Notes under the pieces: generated by a model
The model's input: the letters and a program-made list of their open reading frames with translations, nothing else
Told to the model about the DNA's origin: nothing
Databases searched by the model: none
Position numbers and translations under genes: made by a program
Part shown: in pieces, positions 33,760 through 41,605 of the stretch
Layout of the letters: each line of letters starts with the position of its first letter
Position numbering within the stretch: the first letter of the stretch is position 1
NCBI GenBank assembly: GCA_038230035.1
Contig: JBBRNX010000004.1
Span: 62,001-126,000, forward strand
Source of the DNA: Gaiella sp038230035
GTDB lineage: Bacteria; Actinomycetota; Thermoleophilia; Gaiellales; Gaiellaceae
Direction: 5' to 3'
Length of the DNA stretch: 64,000 nt

Positions 33760-34184
33760 GCAGTGCGCAGTCTAGCTTCGAGCAAGTAGTCAGGGGCCAT
33801 GTTGATGCCAACCCGCTGGTTGTTGCGGCAAGGAGCTGTCCGAAGGTGCACTTGCCGACGACCACTGAATCGGCTCGGCGGCAACAGGAAGCAAAGATCG
33901 ACCTCAGCGCAGTACGCCACGATCGCATCGACCTGCTCCTGAGTGTACGAACGGACGATCATTCCAGCGCTCCCGCGACGACACGAGTAACAGCGCACCA
34001 CCACCACATCCCCATGAAGAGTCGCCCACTTGCACTGAATCCGCAGCAATCGATCACCCACGTCGAAGATCAGGTCGTAGCGACCTCCGCCCGCGAGCGG
34101 CCGGTAGACGTCGATCCCGAGCTTGATCGCAGCGTGGGCGATCGCCGACTCTGCGATGGCGCCTTTCTGATCTGTCGAAAGCAC
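33750..34184 (-). CDS. PD-(D/E)XK endonuclease, group I intron-type (PDDEXK_5) family
   Basis: 144 aa from GTG 34184. The core is KGAIAESAIAHAAIKLGIDVYRPLAGGGRYDLIFDVGDRLLRIQCKWA: E in the first helix, D in RYDLIFD and Q-x-K in the last strand are the PD-(D/E)XK residues. This family includes I-Ssp6803I, a homing endonuclease from a tRNA intron. The stop codon lies inside the tRNA-Ala gene. A palindrome surrounds its -10 hexamer. There is no intron in the tRNA. Could be a free-standing descendant of a homing enzyme. Confidence 0.8.
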   Translation of the reverse strand: MLSTDQKGAIAESAIAHAAIKLGIDVYRPLAGGGRYDLIFDVGDRLLRIQCKWATLHGDVVVVRCYSCRRGSAGMIVRSYTQEQVDAIVAYCAEVDLCFLLPPSRFSGRRQVHLRTAPCRNNQRVGINMAPDYLLEARLRTAGP

Positions 34185-34202
34185 GTTCTCAGAATAGAGA
34201 AC
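34185..34202 (-). promoter_or_regulatory. GTTCTC-N6-GAGAAC palindrome enclosing -10 of endonuclease gene
   Basis: On the minus strand the six central bases are TATTCT, a -10 hexamer 6 nt before GTG 34184. Perfect 6-bp arms on each side suggest an operator that would mask the promoter. Confidence 0.5.
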
Positions 34203-34218
34203 AGATCGGACGGAATCG

Positions 34219-34620
34219 CTAGCTCGCGGCGACCGCTTCCAACTCGATCGCCGGCACATCGCTCCACAGATCCTCGAGCCGGTAGAAGTCCCGCGTTTCC
34301 GGCGTGAAGACGTGCAAGACGACGTCGAGGTAGTCGGCGACGATCCACGTGGCCTCGGGCAGCCCTGCGCTGGCGCGCGGCACCAGGCGCTGCTCCTGTT
34401 TCAACACACCGAGGACCTCGTCGTGCATCGCCTTCGTCTGACGCGTGTTCTGCCCGCTCGCGATGACGAAGAAGTCGGTGTAGTCGCAGACGCCGCGCAT
34501 GTCGAGAATCGCGACGTCGGTCGCCTGCTTCTCCTGGCAGAGAGCGGCAATGCGCCGTGCGTTCTCGAGCGGATTCAGGCGGCCTGCGTCCTTTGTGGTC
34601 GTGCCGGGATCGGCAGCCAT
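34219..34620 (-). CDS. rsfS: Ribosomal silencing factor RsfS
   Basis: 133 aa, RsfS/Iojap family. It binds ribosomal protein L14 and blocks subunit joining in slow growth. Family signature: ATDVAILDMRGVCDYTDFFVIASGQ, VPRASAGLPEATWIVADYLDVVLHVF, then FYRLEDLWSD. Its ATG overlaps the nadD stop by one base (TGATG). The order obgE-nadD-rsfS is standard. Confidence 0.95.
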   Translation of the reverse strand: MAADPGTTTKDAGRLNPLENARRIAALCQEKQATDVAILDMRGVCDYTDFFVIASGQNTRQTKAMHDEVLGVLKQEQRLVPRASAGLPEATWIVADYLDVVLHVFTPETRDFYRLEDLWSDVPAIELEAVAAS

Positions 34621-35198
34621 CAGTCTAGCCGCGCGGGGCGGAGATAGAGGCCGCGGCGAGCGATCTCGGCCGCGACCGACCCCGGTACGAGATCGTCGAT
34701 CGGCTCCCCGTTCCCCACCCTTGCACGGATCTCCGAGGACGAGATCGGCAGCTGCTCGATCTCGAACACCTCGACCCGCTCTGGCCGCGAAAGCCGGGCG
34801 ATCGCCGCATCGAGCTGCTCGCGCTCCACTCCCGGTCGCGTGGCTACGCCGAGGCGGGCAAGCTCGAGCACGCGGTCCGGGTCCTTCCAGCTCGGAAAGC
34901 TCGCGAGCTCGTCGGCACCGATCAGGAACAGCGGATCATCGACGGCGAGCGCCTCGAGCGAGTCGACTGTTCGAGCGTGCAGGTCCAAAGCAACCTCGGC
35001 GCCGTGGACGTACGCGAATGCGAGCTGGGCAAGAGCGAACCGATCGTCTGCCGAGGCGACGACGCTCCGGTGCCCTGGGGCTGCGACAACGCGCACGAGC
35101 AGGCGTGTCAGATCGAAGTCCGCAACGGCTCCGAGTGCCAGCGCAATGTGACCGTCATGCGGCGGATCGAACGCCCCACCGAGGATCCCTACTCCCAC
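34620..35198 (-). CDS. nadD: Nicotinate-nucleotide adenylyltransferase
   Basis: 192 aa; forms nicotinate adenine dinucleotide from NaMN and ATP in NAD synthesis. Nucleotidyltransferase motif GILGGAFDPPHDGHIALA (with the HxGH-equivalent HDGH) and the C-terminal ISSSEIRARVGNGEPID, equivalent to the ISSTxIR motif. GTG 35198 overlaps obgE by 10 nt. Confidence 0.95.
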   Translation of the reverse strand: MGVGILGGAFDPPHDGHIALALGAVADFDLTRLLVRVVAAPGHRSVVASADDRFALAQLAFAYVHGAEVALDLHARTVDSLEALAVDDPLFLIGADELASFPSWKDPDRVLELARLGVATRPGVEREQLDAAIARLSRPERVEVFEIEQLPISSSEIRARVGNGEPIDDLVPGSVAAEIARRGLYLRPARLD

Positions 35199-36382
35199 TC
35201 GAACTCCTCGTCGCCGATCTCGACCATGACGCCCTTGCGCACGCCGGCCGCCACGAGCGCTTCGTCGAGTTCGGCGCCTTCGGGTGCGATGCCGACAACT
35301 CTCAGCCCGCGGTCGGTGCGATGGATCCGGTACCGCCTGCTATCGGGCCGCGGCCGGTAGTCGAGATACTCGGGCAACGCCGGCTCTATTTCAGCGACGA
35401 TCTCCGGCACCGCGGGGCACAACTCGAACAGCGCCTGCTTCAGCGCGTCGATTCCCTCGCCGGTCAGCGCCGACACTGCGAGGACACCGACGACCCGGGG
35501 GTCGTCGACCGCGAACGACGTGACGGCGCCCGGCATGTCGATCTTGTTCAGAACAATCAGCTGCGACCGCTCTTCGAGGCCTGCCCCGTAGAGGACGAGC
35601 TCACGATCGATCGTCGCGAAGCGCGCGGCTACGTCCGTCTCCTCGCTTGCATCGATGACGTGGACGAGCAACCGCGCCCGTTCGAGATGCGCGAGGAACG
35701 CGTGGCCGAGGCCGACTCCCTCGCTCGCACCCTCGATCAGACCGGGGACGTCGGCGACGGTCAGCTGACGCCCATCGTGGCCATCGACGGTCCCGAGTAC
35801 AGGTGCAAGCGTCGTGAACGGATATTCGGCGACCTTGGGTTTCGCGTTCGAGATCCGCCTGAGCAGCGACGATTTGCCGGCGTTCGGCAGGCCGGCAAGC
35901 GCCGCGTCGGCCATCAGCTTGAGCTGCAGGTCGAGGTCGCGCTCCTCGCCGGGCAGGCCGGTCTCGGCAAACCGGGGAGTCTGGCGGGTCGGTGTCGCGA
36001 ACTGCGAGTTGCCTCGACCGCCGCTGCCTCCGCGGGCGACGACGAGCCGCTGAGCGTCGCGCGTGAGGTCGCTGACCAGCGACCCGTCCCCCGCGAATAC
36101 CTGCGTCCCCACCGGTACCAGGAGCTCGATCGTCGTACCGTCCGCGCCATGCTTCCCCGTTCCACGCCCGTTGCCGCCACCGGTCGCGACGAACTTCCGC
36201 TTCGCCCGGAAGCCGGAGAGATCGCGCAGCGCAGCATCGGCAAGAAGCGCGATGTCACCACCACGGCCACCGTCGCCGCCGTCAGGCCCGCCTTTGGGGA
36301 CGAACTTCTCACGCCGAAAGCTGAGCCCGCCGTCGCCCCCGCGGCCGGCCCGCACGTGGATGCGAGCCCGATCGTGGAACAT
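35189..36382 (-). CDS. obgE: GTPase ObgE (CgtA)
   Basis: 397 aa ribosome-assembly GTPase. Order: glycine-rich Obg fold (HVRAGRGGDGGLSFRREKFV), G domain with G1 GLPNAGKSSLL, G3 DVPGLIEGA, G4 NKID, then an OCT domain at the C-terminus (LDYRPRPDSRRYRIHR, EGAELDEALVAAGVRKGVMV), present in Gram-positive Obg proteins but not in E. coli. ATG 36382, 7 nt after rpmA. Confidence 0.96.
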   Translation of the reverse strand: MFHDRARIHVRAGRGGDGGLSFRREKFVPKGGPDGGDGGRGGDIALLADAALRDLSGFRAKRKFVATGGGNGRGTGKHGADGTTIELLVPVGTQVFAGDGSLVSDLTRDAQRLVVARGGSGGRGNSQFATPTRQTPRFAETGLPGEERDLDLQLKLMADAALAGLPNAGKSSLLRRISNAKPKVAEYPFTTLAPVLGTVDGHDGRQLTVADVPGLIEGASEGVGLGHAFLAHLERARLLVHVIDASEETDVAARFATIDRELVLYGAGLEERSQLIVLNKIDMPGAVTSFAVDDPRVVGVLAVSALTGEGIDALKQALFELCPAVPEIVAEIEPALPEYLDYRPRPDSRRYRIHRTDRGLRVVGIAPEGAELDEALVAAGVRKGVMVEIGDEEFEWE

Positions 36383-36389
36383 CGCTCGC

Positions 36390-36656
36390 CTAAGTGCTGG
36401 TCGGCTCGGCTTCGGCGACCGAGATGAATCGCTTCTCGCCGCTACGCCGGAACTCGACCACGCCTTCGCGCATCGCGAAGATCGTGTCGTCACGCCCGAG
36501 GCCCGCACCTGGGCCAGGCCGGAACTTCGTGCCGCGCTGCCGGACGATGATCATGCCCGCCTTCACCGTCTGGCCGGCGAAGATCTTCACACCGAGCCGC
36601 TGTGCCGCGGAGTCGCGCCCGTTGCGCGAGGAACCTAGACCTTTCTTGTGCGCCAT
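36390..36656 (-). CDS. rpmA: 50S ribosomal protein L27
   Basis: 88 aa. Starts MAHKKGLGSSRNGRDSAAQR, with no N-terminal cleavage extension of the Firmicutes type. The conserved GTKFRPGPGAGLGRDDTIFA follows. It is 0 nt from rplU (stop then ATG), and precedes obgE. Confidence 0.97.
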   Translation of the reverse strand: MAHKKGLGSSRNGRDSAAQRLGVKIFAGQTVKAGMIIVRQRGTKFRPGPGAGLGRDDTIFAMREGVVEFRRSGEKRFISVAEAEPTST

Positions 36657-37250
36657 CTAGCTCTCCGATCCAGACGCTTGAGCGGACTCGAGCGCTGCGA
36701 GCGCGCCTTTTCGCTTGCCGTGCGCGTGCTCGTACGCGAGCGCCTCGGCGATGGCCGTGGCGTCCCACGAGCCGACCGCTTCCTTGATCTGCGCGATCGT
36801 CATCTCGGCGTATCCCGCCGGCGCTGCAGCCGACTCGACAACCGCGGGTGCCTCGACAACCGCGGGTGCCTCGACGATCGCTGCTTCGACCTTCGGCGTG
36901 GCTGCGGCGCTCTTCTTGCCACCCGAACTCTTGCCACCCGAACCTGCGCCAGTGCCGATCGACTCGATCTGGATTTGCGTCAGCGCCGACCGGAAGCCGT
37001 TGTGCCGCTTGTAGCCGGTGCGCTTCTTGTACTTGCCGATCCGGATCTTCGGCCCGCGCTGCTGACCGAGCACTTTGGCAGTGACGACGACGTTCGACGG
37101 TGCGATCTGCGGCTCGCCGCTCCCACCGACGAGCAGGACGGGCGGAGTGAACGTCTTGCCGTCCTCCTCCGCGACGCGGTCCACGAGCAACCGTTCGCCT
37201 TCGCGAACACGGTACTGCTTGCCGCCGACAGAGATGATCGCGTAGCTCAT
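36657..37250 (-). CDS. rplU: 50S ribosomal protein L21 with a long C-terminal extension
   Basis: 197 aa; ordinary L21 is ~103. Residues 1-103 are L21 (MSYAIISVGGKQYRVREG; KYKKRTGYKRHNGFRSALTQ). After a Gly/Ser/Lys linker and an Ala/Val/Glu stretch with a duplicated VVEAPAVVEAPAV block comes a ~45-residue helical module (YAEMTIAQIKEAVGSWDATAIA, YEHAHGKRKGALAAL). The extension may contact rRNA or other proteins; its role is unknown. First gene of rplU-rpmA-obgE. Confidence 0.95.
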   Translation of the reverse strand: MSYAIISVGGKQYRVREGERLLVDRVAEEDGKTFTPPVLLVGGSGEPQIAPSNVVVTAKVLGQQRGPKIRIGKYKKRTGYKRHNGFRSALTQIQIESIGTGAGSGGKSSGGKKSAAATPKVEAAIVEAPAVVEAPAVVESAAAPAGYAEMTIAQIKEAVGSWDATAIAEALAYEHAHGKRKGALAALESAQASGSES

Positions 37251-37314
37251 TGGAGTCTCTCGAGGTAGTTGTAGCGCACAGAAATGCGGGCACCAGCCCG
37301 CGAGCCGGGGGATT

Positions 37315-37336
37315 GTAGCAGCGGTACTGCTGCTAC
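37315..37336 (-). terminator. Stem-loop after rne
   Basis: GTAGCAGC / GCTGCTAC, perfect 8-bp stem with loop GGTACT, about 45 nt past the rne stop and upstream of rplU. Without a U-tract it may be a processing site as well as a terminator. Confidence 0.45.
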
Positions 37337-37342
37337 CGATCC

Positions 37343-37390
37343 GTGTCCTTACCAATCTGTGTCCTTACCAATCTGTGTCCTTACCGATCC
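37343..37390. repeat. Tandem 16-bp repeat (3 copies) across the rne stop codon
   Basis: GTGTCCTTACCAATCT twice in perfect tandem (37343-37374), then a third copy with 2-3 changes (37375-37390) that contains the stop codon of rne. Likely replication slippage. Confidence 0.8.
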
Positions 37391-40347
37391 AGGTCGTCAA
37401 GCCACTCGGACATCGGCACGTAGCCGGTGTCTGCTGCGGCCGGGGCGGCGACCACCTGTTCCGGATCGGCGTGCGGTACGGGATCGGCTACACCACTTGA
37501 GGTTTCTGCCGCGTCCGGCTGGCCGTTCGCCTCGGCCGCCGGCGCCTCCGGGCCAACGCCCGCTCCTGCCGCTCCCGCAGGCTTCTTGCGGCGGTTCCGA
37601 CCACCGCGTGAGCCGCGTCGCGTCTTCGGCTTCGGCTTCTCACCCGACTCGACCTCTCCATCTGCGGCGGCCGGTTCGTCGACGGGCTCCGCTGCAGCGT
37701 CGCCGTTCGCAGCCGCTGTTTCGTCGACAGGGACGTGGATCTTTGGTGCGCGAGGCCGCCTCGGTCGTGGCGTCGCCGGCGCAGGGCCGTCGTCAGCGGC
37801 AACCGCGGGCTCGATCTCACCGGTCCCGTCACCGGCAGCAACGGCCTCCTCGGCGCCCTCGACGAGGACGCCGGCCCCGGCCGGTTTGCGGCGGCGGCGG
37901 CCCCCGCGTGAGCCCCGGCGCGTCCGCTTCTTCGGAGTAAGGGGCACGCCATCCTCACCGATCGGAACGGCCTCGACCGCTGCCGTCTCATCGTCTAGCG
38001 AGTCGGCATCCTGTGAGTCGGCGACCACCTCGATCTCCGAGTCGGGCACCAGGTCGTCGACGTCCGCTTCGAGATCCTGCACCAGATTCAGCGCGGGGTC
38101 GTCCTCGCCGGCCTCACCATCCACCATTTCCGAACCGGCGTCGAGGGCTTCCTTCCGCTTGGCGGGCGCGCGCGTGGGCTTCTCAGCTTCGCTCTCGAAG
38201 GTGATCGGACCCTGCGTCGCACCTTCTCCGGCGACGACGAGCGTCCCGAACACCTGTCCTTCGAGCGTTCGGCCGACGAGAACCTTTGCTTTCTTGCCGA
38301 CGAGCGACGCCGCGTTCGCAACGACGACATCGACACCGTCCGCCTTGCCGACACCCGCGGCAGCGTCGTGCAGACCGAGCTCGACGAGCTTCACGTCGAT
38401 CTCCGATCCCTCGGCCTGGCCGGCCGGTTGGAGGTCGGCGAGCTTGCCTTCGGCCAGCACCTCGAAGTGATTGATATGGACGTGCCCATCCGTGGCCGCA
38501 ACGAGGAAGAAGCGCCGCTTCGCGGCCTCCTCGATCGCCGCCAGGCGCGAGCCACCAGGCCCGGCGAGAAGCCACAGGATGCGCGGATGCACCGCGATGC
38601 GGTAGGCCTGCACGCGCGAGGCCGACGAGCCAAGATCGCGCAGCTGCCGCTCGATGCCCATCGCCACCGTCGTGTCCGAGACGACGATCCCGTCGCCGGC
38701 GCAGACCGGGCACTTGCGCGTCAAGATCTCGCGTGGTCCGTCCGTCACGTTCTGCCGCGTCATCTCGACGAGGCCGAGCGGCGAGATCTCGACGACATAC
38801 GTCTTCGTCCGGTCGCGCTCCAGCTCGGTGCGCAATGCCTCCTCGACGGCCGCACGGTTCTTCGGGTTCGCCATGTCGATGAAGTCGATGACGATGATCC
38901 CGCCGATGTCGCGCAGCCGCAACTGCCGCACGACCTCCTTCACGGCCTCGAGGTTGTTCTTCGTGATCGTGTCCTCGAGCCGCGCCGACGAGGTCTTCGA
39001 GCGCGAACCGACGAAACGACCCGTGTTGACGTCGATGACCGTGAACGCCTCGGCGTAGTCGAAGACCAGGTAGCCGCCTGACGGCAGATCGACACGCCGA
39101 CTGAGCGTCGACTCGATCTCACGATCGACGCCGTGCTCCTCGAACAGCGGTGTCCGTTCCTTGTAGCGGTGCACCCGCTCGATCATGTGCGGAGACGTCT
39201 TCTTGAGGTAGCCGAGGATCCGCTTGTGGGTGCGCTCGTGGTCGATCGTCGCGGAGAGGAAGTCGCCGGCGAAGAGATCGCGCACGATCCGCAGCGGCAG
39301 CTCCGCCTCCTGGTAGACGAGCGTCGGCGCGGTAGCCGGCTTCGCGCGGGCCTGGATCGTGCTCCACAACCGCTGCAGGAACACGAGGTCGCGCTCGATG
39401 TCCTCTGCCGATGCGCCTTCGGCGGCAGTGCGGACGATGATGCCGCCGCCCTTGGCATCCAGCTGCTTGATGACGTCCTTCAGACGCTGACGCTCGCCGT
39501 CCTCGAGGCGGCGGGACACGCCTAGGCCCTCGCCGTTCGGGACGAAGACTAGGAAGCGGCCTGGCAGCGAGATCTCGGTCGTGAGCCGTGCGCCCTTCGT
39601 CTTCATCGGGTCCTTCACAGCCTGGACGAGAAGCTGCTCGCCACGCGAGATCAGATCCTGGATCTTCTTCCCGTGGCGCTTGCCTTCGAGCTCGGGGACG
39701 ACAATCTCGTCGACGTAGAGGAAGCCGTTCTTCTCGAGGCCGATCTCGACGAACGCGGCCTCCATCCCGGGAAGGACATTGTCGACGACGCCGAGGTAGA
39801 TATTGCCGGCGATCGAGCGCCGCTCCGGGCGCTCGAGGTAGACCTCGGCGACCATGCCGTCCTCGATGACGGCGACGCGCTGTTCACCTACGTCGACCGA
39901 GATAAGCAGCTCGCGCTTCGCAGCCGGGAGCGGTGCCCGGCGCGGCGGCTGTTTGCGGCGCGCGTTGGCGTTCGAGCGGCTCGAGCGGCGTTCGCTGTTC
40001 CCGGCAGCGCGCTCGCGCGGCTCCTTCCGGGCACCTCCGAACGAGCGCTGACCTGCGGTTGACGGCTCCCCGCTCGCACGCACGGCTACCTCCGCGCCTT
40101 CATCTTCGGCACCGTCGGTCGGGGTCGCACCGGGCTTCTTGCGGCCACGACCGCCGCGGCTACCTCGACGCCGCCGCTTTCGCGCCGCTTCAGCGGCACC
40201 TTCGGCAGTCGTTTCGGTTGGTTGGGCTGTCTCGGCAGCCGGCGCCGGTGGCGCCGCAATCTGCTCAGGGAGTTCTGGAACTTGCTGTGGCGAGGCGTCG
40301 CTCGGCGCCGCCTCGGCGTTCTTCTGTCTCTTGCGAAACCAGGACAA
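37381..40347 (-). CDS. rne: Ribonuclease E/G family protein
   Basis: 988 aa from TTG 40347, set by GAGGAG 9-10 nt upstream. The centre (~residues 165-600) is the RNase E/G core: S1 part ISVDVGEQRVAVIEDGMVAE, catalytic part RTAAEGASAEDIERDLVFLQ, GGIIVIDFIDMANPKNR with metal-binding Asp, and the zinc-link CPVCAGDG. Both arms are low-complexity and acidic, with the basic motif RRGSRGGR near residue 50 and twice near the C-terminus. It would start decay and processing of RNAs. Actinobacterial RNase E has such arms on both sides. Confidence 0.93.
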   Translation of the reverse strand: MSWFRKRQKNAEAAPSDASPQQVPELPEQIAAPPAPAAETAQPTETTAEGAAEAARKRRRRGSRGGRGRKKPGATPTDGAEDEGAEVAVRASGEPSTAGQRSFGGARKEPRERAAGNSERRSSRSNANARRKQPPRRAPLPAAKRELLISVDVGEQRVAVIEDGMVAEVYLERPERRSIAGNIYLGVVDNVLPGMEAAFVEIGLEKNGFLYVDEIVVPELEGKRHGKKIQDLISRGEQLLVQAVKDPMKTKGARLTTEISLPGRFLVFVPNGEGLGVSRRLEDGERQRLKDVIKQLDAKGGGIIVRTAAEGASAEDIERDLVFLQRLWSTIQARAKPATAPTLVYQEAELPLRIVRDLFAGDFLSATIDHERTHKRILGYLKKTSPHMIERVHRYKERTPLFEEHGVDREIESTLSRRVDLPSGGYLVFDYAEAFTVIDVNTGRFVGSRSKTSSARLEDTITKNNLEAVKEVVRQLRLRDIGGIIVIDFIDMANPKNRAAVEEALRTELERDRTKTYVVEISPLGLVEMTRQNVTDGPREILTRKCPVCAGDGIVVSDTTVAMGIERQLRDLGSSASRVQAYRIAVHPRILWLLAGPGGSRLAAIEEAAKRRFFLVAATDGHVHINHFEVLAEGKLADLQPAGQAEGSEIDVKLVELGLHDAAAGVGKADGVDVVVANAASLVGKKAKVLVGRTLEGQVFGTLVVAGEGATQGPITFESEAEKPTRAPAKRKEALDAGSEMVDGEAGEDDPALNLVQDLEADVDDLVPDSEIEVVADSQDADSLDDETAAVEAVPIGEDGVPLTPKKRTRRGSRGGRRRRKPAGAGVLVEGAEEAVAAGDGTGEIEPAVAADDGPAPATPRPRRPRAPKIHVPVDETAAANGDAAAEPVDEPAAADGEVESGEKPKPKTRRGSRGGRNRRKKPAGAAGAGVGPEAPAAEANGQPDAAETSSGVADPVPHADPEQVVAAPAAADTGYVPMSEWLDDLDR

Positions 40348-40571
40348 AGAGGGTTTCTCCTCGTGTAAGCGCGCTCGGGCAGAGAGCCCCGCGTCCAGCC
40401 GACCGGTCGGCGAATGCCGACCTACGGAGATGGACCGACCCCATCCGGGCAGGAACTGCCTGGACGGAGGGAGCGCAGCGGGTGTTGAAATCAACGGCCT
40501 TCACATCAGCCTCATGGGCAAGGCTAGCAGCGGGGCACGCAGCGGCCGTCGCTGCCGGTGCGGTTCCAGAG

Positions 40572-40766
40572 CTACGCAGCGGCAGGGCGAAGCCGCGCGC
40601 GCCGACCACGGACCGCTCGCAGGCGTTGCGTAAGGCGCGCCCAAGCCCACGGTTCGAGTTCGGCGTACCGCGTCTCGCTCTGACCGCGCGTCGCCTCGAG
40701 GTACTCGAACCAGGCATCCGCTTCCTCGATCTGCAGCAATTCCTCAGCGAGCTCCGTCTCCGCCAC
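40572..40766 (-). CDS. Small protein of unknown function, 64 aa
   Basis: GTG 40766 preceded by AGGAGG at 6 nt. The protein starts with an acidic helix (VAETELAEELLQIEEADAWFEYLEATRG) and ends very basic (RLRAVRGRRARLRPAAA). No family recognised. It sits between the DUF697 gene and rne. The 224 nt between this gene and the rne start hold no other gene and probably form the rne leader. Confidence 0.65.
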   Translation of the reverse strand: MAETELAEELLQIEEADAWFEYLEATRGQSETRYAELEPWAWARLTQRLRAVRGRRARLRPAAA

Positions 40767-40828
40767 ACCGCGCCTCCTCGATCGGTAATCGGGGTCGGCG
40801 CCGATCCTAGGTCCTGTGCCGGACGGAG

Positions 40829-41605
40829 CTATGTGGTCGCTTCGAGGCCGGCAGTGTGGCGTCGGAGAGCTGCCTCGCCGATCGCGCGCGTTCCCAGGTA
40901 GCCGGTGATCCCGCCGACGAGAGGGATCCAAGCCGGAAGCTGACGGGCGAGAGCCCGAAGCCCAAGACCGGTGCCGGCGACCGCGCCGATCTCCGGCCCC
41001 CGCTCAGCGTCGATGGCCTGCCCGTAGGCTGCTGCCAGATCGAGGACGAGCCTCGTCTGGATCAGCGCCATCGCGGGAAAGTGGGCTGCCTTCCCCGATG
41101 GGACGACGCCGACCGCCGCAGCTTGTCGGGACGCTACGGCTATCAGGCTGCGGCACACCGGCTCACGTAAGACCGGCAGCCTCGCGGCAAGGCTCACTCC
41201 TTCGTGACCGAGCCTGCCCGCGATGGCAGCCGCAATAGCGGGAATCGGAAAGCCTTGACCGGGCGGACAGTCGACGACGTCGGTCGCCAGCACGTAGGGC
41301 ACGGAGACGCCCGCGCGCGCGTCCGTCTGGACTGCTACGACCGGCGTTCCGCGGCGGGTGGCCTCTCGCAGCGCCCGCTCCTCGACGGCACCAGGCGATC
41401 CGGCGACGACGACGAGCAACGCTGCGGCACGCGTTGGGCTCCCTCCGACGACGACAGCACCGTCATCCTTGCTCCCGGCTCGTAGCCCTCGGGCGAGCTC
41501 CTCCGCCAGGAAGCCAAGCACGACGATCGGCGCGGACGACGTTGCGCCGCTCTGCGCCTCGCGCAGCACGCCGAGCACCTCGCGCGCGCTGAAGCCAGCC
41601 GGCAT
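40829..41605 (-). CDS. DUF697-like protein
   Basis: 258 aa. The first half resembles a Rossmann-like or GTPase-derived sensor without a P-loop (APIVVLGFLAEELARGLRAG, AALLVVVAGSPGAVEERALRE). The second half is the hydrophobic DUF697 region (HFPAMALIQTRLVLDLAAAYGQ, AWIPLVGGITGYLGTRAIGEAA). Function unknown. ATG/stop contact with rodA (41605) suggests cotranscription with the cell-shape genes. Confidence 0.75.
   Translation of the reverse strand: MPAGFSAREVLGVLREAQSGATSSAPIVVLGFLAEELARGLRAGSKDDGAVVVGGSPTRAAALLVVVAGSPGAVEERALREATRRGTPVVAVQTDARAGVSVPYVLATDVVDCPPGQGFPIPAIAAAIAGRLGHEGVSLAARLPVLREPVCRSLIAVASRQAAAVGVVPSGKAAHFPAMALIQTRLVLDLAAAYGQAIDAERGPEIGAVAGTGLGLRALARQLPAWIPLVGGITGYLGTRAIGEAALRRHTAGLEATT

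Noticed and set aside
34185..34202. LexA/SOS box reading of the GTTCTC/GAGAAC palindrome
   Set aside because: The actinobacterial LexA box is GAAC-N4-GTTC; here arm order and spacing differ, so only a generic operator is claimed.
37343..37390. CRISPR-like array at the end of rne
   Set aside because: Repeats are 16 bp and directly abutting without spacers; no cas genes anywhere in the window. No CRISPR array was found elsewhere.
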